Shown here piece by piece: positions 60,888 to 64,000 of a stretch of 64,000 bases of DNA. A program made the translations under genes and the position numbers. The DNA is from Motacilla alba alba (taxonomy: Eukaryota > Chordata > Aves > Passeriformes > Motacillidae). The notes below the pieces were generated by a model. It was not told the origin of the DNA. It made no database searches and worked only from the letters and a program-made list of their open reading frames with translations. The stretch is from the NCBI RefSeq assembly GCF_015832195.1, contig NC_052017.1:90608429-90672428 (forward strand). The letters are read 5' to 3'. Position 1 is the first letter of the stretch; every line of letters begins with the position of its first letter.

Positions 60888-63800
60888 GTATTGTAGCTTC
60901 TTTTCTGTTCTGTTTAACTGATACCTGTAGTCAGTGCAAAAGAGTGGTGGTAAATGTGATATTGTCATTGTCTCTCTGGAGGAATTATAAAATAAAGAGA
61001 TAAAAAAATTAATGTCTTGCACATAGTTGTTTACTTACCAGGTATCTGAAAGGGGATGGTTCTAAGTCAGTAGGATTAAAATAACAATTTTCATTGAGTC
61101 TGCATTTTATGTCACCCACATTGCTTTATTCACTTGTTAGGTTGGAGAAGATGCTGTGTTTCTGTTTATTTAACTTGAAATTTGCTGTGAGGTGAAAAGT
61201 GTGTCTGTTGGTAAAATGGTCAATAAATCTTCTTCTTGCTAATGACAGGATGTTTGTACTGTCAGGATCAAGACAAGGAGAGCATTATGGCATCTAAGTA
61301 AAAAGCTGTGTGGAATGCACATAAAAATCTGTGCCAGTGAAGTGAGGTTTACAGATTAAAAGGTTTTTGTGCAGTTTAACTTAGGTCTTGAAACTTAGGA
61401 TGAAACTACTTGGTTGGTTTAAATAATCTATGAAGGCCTGTTTAACCTCAAATATAATCTATTTCATGCAGTGCAGACTTCACTGTCTGCCTGTAGGATA
61501 TTCTTGCATTTTTTTCTTTACAATGTGCTGAAACAAAAATAGAAAAATCCTATGTTTGAAAAATGAGAACCTGGTAAGGCCTGGGGGTTCTCATTAATTT
61601 TGACCTTGTAATCCAGAGCAGTGCTCCTCTTTCCACTTTTGACTCCTTTATGCTGTCTCTATTCCTTTGTCCCAGTTTACTTTCCAGACCCACTGGACTC
61701 TATTTTGTAGCACCTAAATCCAAGGCACTTAGTTCAGTCCAGGATTCAAAACCAGTGAAATTACCTGCTTCTCTCTGGCTTTAGACTTGGCAGCACTGAT
61801 CTGCTGTCTTTGTGGTCATTTCTTCTCCCAGTGGTTGATTCAGTTGCCAGCAGAGTTATCACTATCAGTTGGCTGAAGTTCCTTGCAGCATTGGTCTGTT
61901 TTTGCACTGAAGACCAGAATTGTGCATTTAATACCTTTTGCTGCTTTTCTGCCGTCATCTGCAGCCATGCAGTAATACTAATTAATTTACCTTTCCAAAA
62001 GCGGCAGGTTTAGGCTATGGAGCAACTGTGCAAATGCACATATCATGAAAGGATAAGGAGAGATTTATCCTTTCAGGACCAGGCTAGCTTTCTGGTAATT
62101 TTAAATATATGTGAAAATATTGTCATATACATGCATATACAATGTGAATATAGTAAGCATAGGTGCAGTATTTAATTTTGGAAGCATTTCAAGCAATCTC
62201 ATAGTCCAGAGTAAGTGTATATGACTCTGACTGCCATAGGCACAGAATTGTAGAATATCCTGAGTTGGAGAGACCCAAGTCCAACTCCTGGCCCTACACA
62301 GGACACCCCAAGCGTAACACCATGTGCCCAAGAGCACTGTCCAAATGATTCTTGTCAGGCTTGGTGCTGTGACCACTTCCCTGGGGATCCTGTTCCAGGG
62401 CCCAACCACCCTCTGGCTGAAGAACCTTTTCATGATATCCAATCTAAAACTCCCCAGAAAAAACTTCAGGCCATTCCTTCAGGTCCTGTCACAGAGATCA
62501 GTGCTTGCTGCTGCTCTTCCCCTCACAAGGAAGTTGTAACTGCAATGAGATCTCTCCTCTCCAGGCTGAACAGACCAAGTGACCTCAGCTGCCCCTCAAG
62601 GCCCTTCACCGTCTTCATAGCCCTCCTTTGGAAACTCTCTAATAGCTTAATATTTTATATTGTGGCACCAAAACTGCGTCCAGCACTGGAGATGAGGCTG
62701 CCCCAGTGCAGACCAGAGCAGGACAATCCCCTCCCTTCCCCAGCTGGCCATGCTGTACCTGGACACAGCTCATTTCTTTGTCATCTAGAAAGGACACAGC
62801 TAGTCTTTGTCATCTCCTGGGTTTTACTGCATTCTACTTTCTGTGCATAGTGCACATGTCTGGGAAAGTCTGCTTTTGTCTGTGGTACCAGTAGAACAAT
62901 TCACATCTCCAGGACCAGGTTAAACAAATGATGGGGTCTTATACAGGCCTAATATTTATATATGCCCTAATTTTTATAGAATACATTCCCAAAAAGTGTG
63001 TCAGACACCGCTGTGATGGATAGCAAAGAGGTTCTTCCTGTAGGAGACATTGTGGTAGAGGGATAATATGGGCAGGGATTTCAGAAGTGTGCACAAATAC
63101 TCTGAGACAGAGTAGTATAATATGGTATAGAGGATGGAAAGGTGGGAAGAGGATCATCAGTACAGCCAACTGGAGAAGATTCTGGCTTCTTGAAATGCAT
63201 CACTGTTCCAGAAGATCTCAGCTCCATTTTTATCTTAGAGACTGAATGCCCAATGTCAGACTTCTGTTGCCTTTTTTTTTTCCCTGCCTATTTCTGAACA
63301 CCTTTTTTTTCCCATTGTCATCATCTTCCTCATGTGAATAAAGAGTCAGTCAAGGGCAAAGGATGGAAGAACAGATGAGTGGTTGGACATCCAATCCCTC
63401 AGACAAATGAAGTGATTGAGATCTTCCAGAATGGTGATCCTGTTCCAGAATCCAGCCTCTGGCTGATGATCCCCAGTGATCCTGTTCCTGCTTCCACATT
63501 CTCTGCACCATATATGCTGTCCTTATGCATACATTTATGTCCATGTGCATACATTTTCTTCCATACCTGCCCACATCTTTGCTGCCTTACAAAATCAGTT
63601 GCATTGTCCAACAGACTTAGTCACTGCATCGGTGAGCTTAAGGTTTCGCTCCACTCACTGTCACCAGTCAGGTTAGGAGAGCCAGAACAATCAGCAGGGA
63701 AGTGACAGATAGTGGGGGAGCTGCTGCATTGTTCATTTTGGATCAAAATATGGATGTGCCCTGAAGTAATACTGCCTACGACTGCTGTTTGCAAGGCGAC

Positions 63801-64000
63801 ATTCATCCTGCAGCAGTAGCTGTGCAATACCTAGTGCTAATTTAGATGTTAATAAGAGTTTAAAGCCTTGGGATTTTTTACATTTTTTTAACCTTTTAAT
63901 TAATAGATGTATGTCTTCATGACCATCTGCATGTTTCTTGTTGAAAAAGCTTTAAAACAAAAATTTATGAAGACATCACCGGTATTTTGCATTGTATCAG
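60888..64000 (+). other. CTNNAL1 intron 3, 5' part
   Basis: It begins with donor GTATTG and runs off the right edge. It holds one CR1 fragment (62241-62770) and a short imperfect duplication (62761-62815). I saw no exon and no RNA gene in it. Short open frames on both strands around 63350-63830 are unrecognised. Confidence 0.85.
62241..62770 (-). mobile_element. CR1 LINE 3' UTR into ORF2
   Basis: Reverse complement of CR1: 'AATTGTAGAATATCCTGAGT', 'CAACTCCTGGCCCTACACAG', 'AACACCATGTGCCCAAGAGC', 'TGTCAGGCTTGGTGCTGTGA', 'CCACTTCCCTGGGGATCCTG', 'CCAACCACCCTCTGGCTGAA', 'GAGGAAGTTGTAACTGCAAT'-like block, 'TCCAGGCTGAACAGACCAAG', 'TTGTGGCACCAAAACTGCGT'. It is close to the consensus I remember for the long, GC-richer CR1 subfamilies, and so is the best-preserved copy in the window. 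Its 5' part is truncated. Confidence 0.93.

Noticed and set aside
62324..62894. Several + strand frames of 60-100 codons
   Set aside because: They lie antisense to the CR1 copy at 62241-62770.
60888..64000. Search for CTNNAL1 exon 4
   Set aside because: No stretch encodes the expected continuation after residue 168. The exon must lie to the right of the window.

Overview
This is vertebrate nuclear DNA, almost certainly from a bird. The main evidence is many fragments of CR1 LINEs (chicken repeat 1) in both orientations, plus a roughly 1.1 kb LTR of a type I associate with passerine and other neoavian genomes. Most of the window is AT-leaning non-coding DNA with scattered poly(A)/poly(T) tracts. 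A single sharp CpG island lies at about 32.64-33.96 kb.

The one gene that can be named with confidence is CTNNAL1 (alpha-catulin, an alpha-catenin/vinculin-family protein) on the + strand. Exon 1 (33322-33447) lies in the CpG island. Exon 2 is 54418-54607 and exon 3 is 60700-60887. The reading phases join exactly (0, then 1, then 0) and give the first 168 residues. The rest of the gene lies beyond the right edge. Intron 1 is 20,970 bp and intron 2 is 6,092 bp. By conserved synteny (human 9q31, chicken Z) the window is probably Z-linked, but the sequence alone does not prove this.

Layout: 1-27.3 kb is intergenic, with two minus-strand CR1 pieces, two SINE-like fragments, simple repeats and no gene I can name. 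Between 27.3 and 29.3 kb are exon-like blocks on the + strand with splice-site-like borders. One of these carries a frameshift and a stop, so it is best read as a remnant of an unidentified gene or pseudogene. From 29.3 to 32.6 kb nothing is certain, apart from an open frame on the minus strand at 32.1 kb. At 32.6-33.96 kb is the promoter/CpG island. At 33.4-54.4 kb, intron 1 holds five CR1 fragments, one LTR and a pair of diverged direct repeats. At 54.6-60.7 kb, intron 2 holds one long old CR1. The start of intron 3 holds one more CR1.

I saw no convincing tRNA, rRNA, CRISPR, plasmid or phage feature, and nothing I would call a new biological system. The observations most worth checking are the decayed multi-exon candidate at 27.3-29.3 kb, the absence of a recognisable head-to-head partner at the CTNNAL1 promoter, and splice-junction sequences resembling recursive splice sites. 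Repeat boundaries are judged by eye against remembered consensus sequences and may be off by tens of bases.
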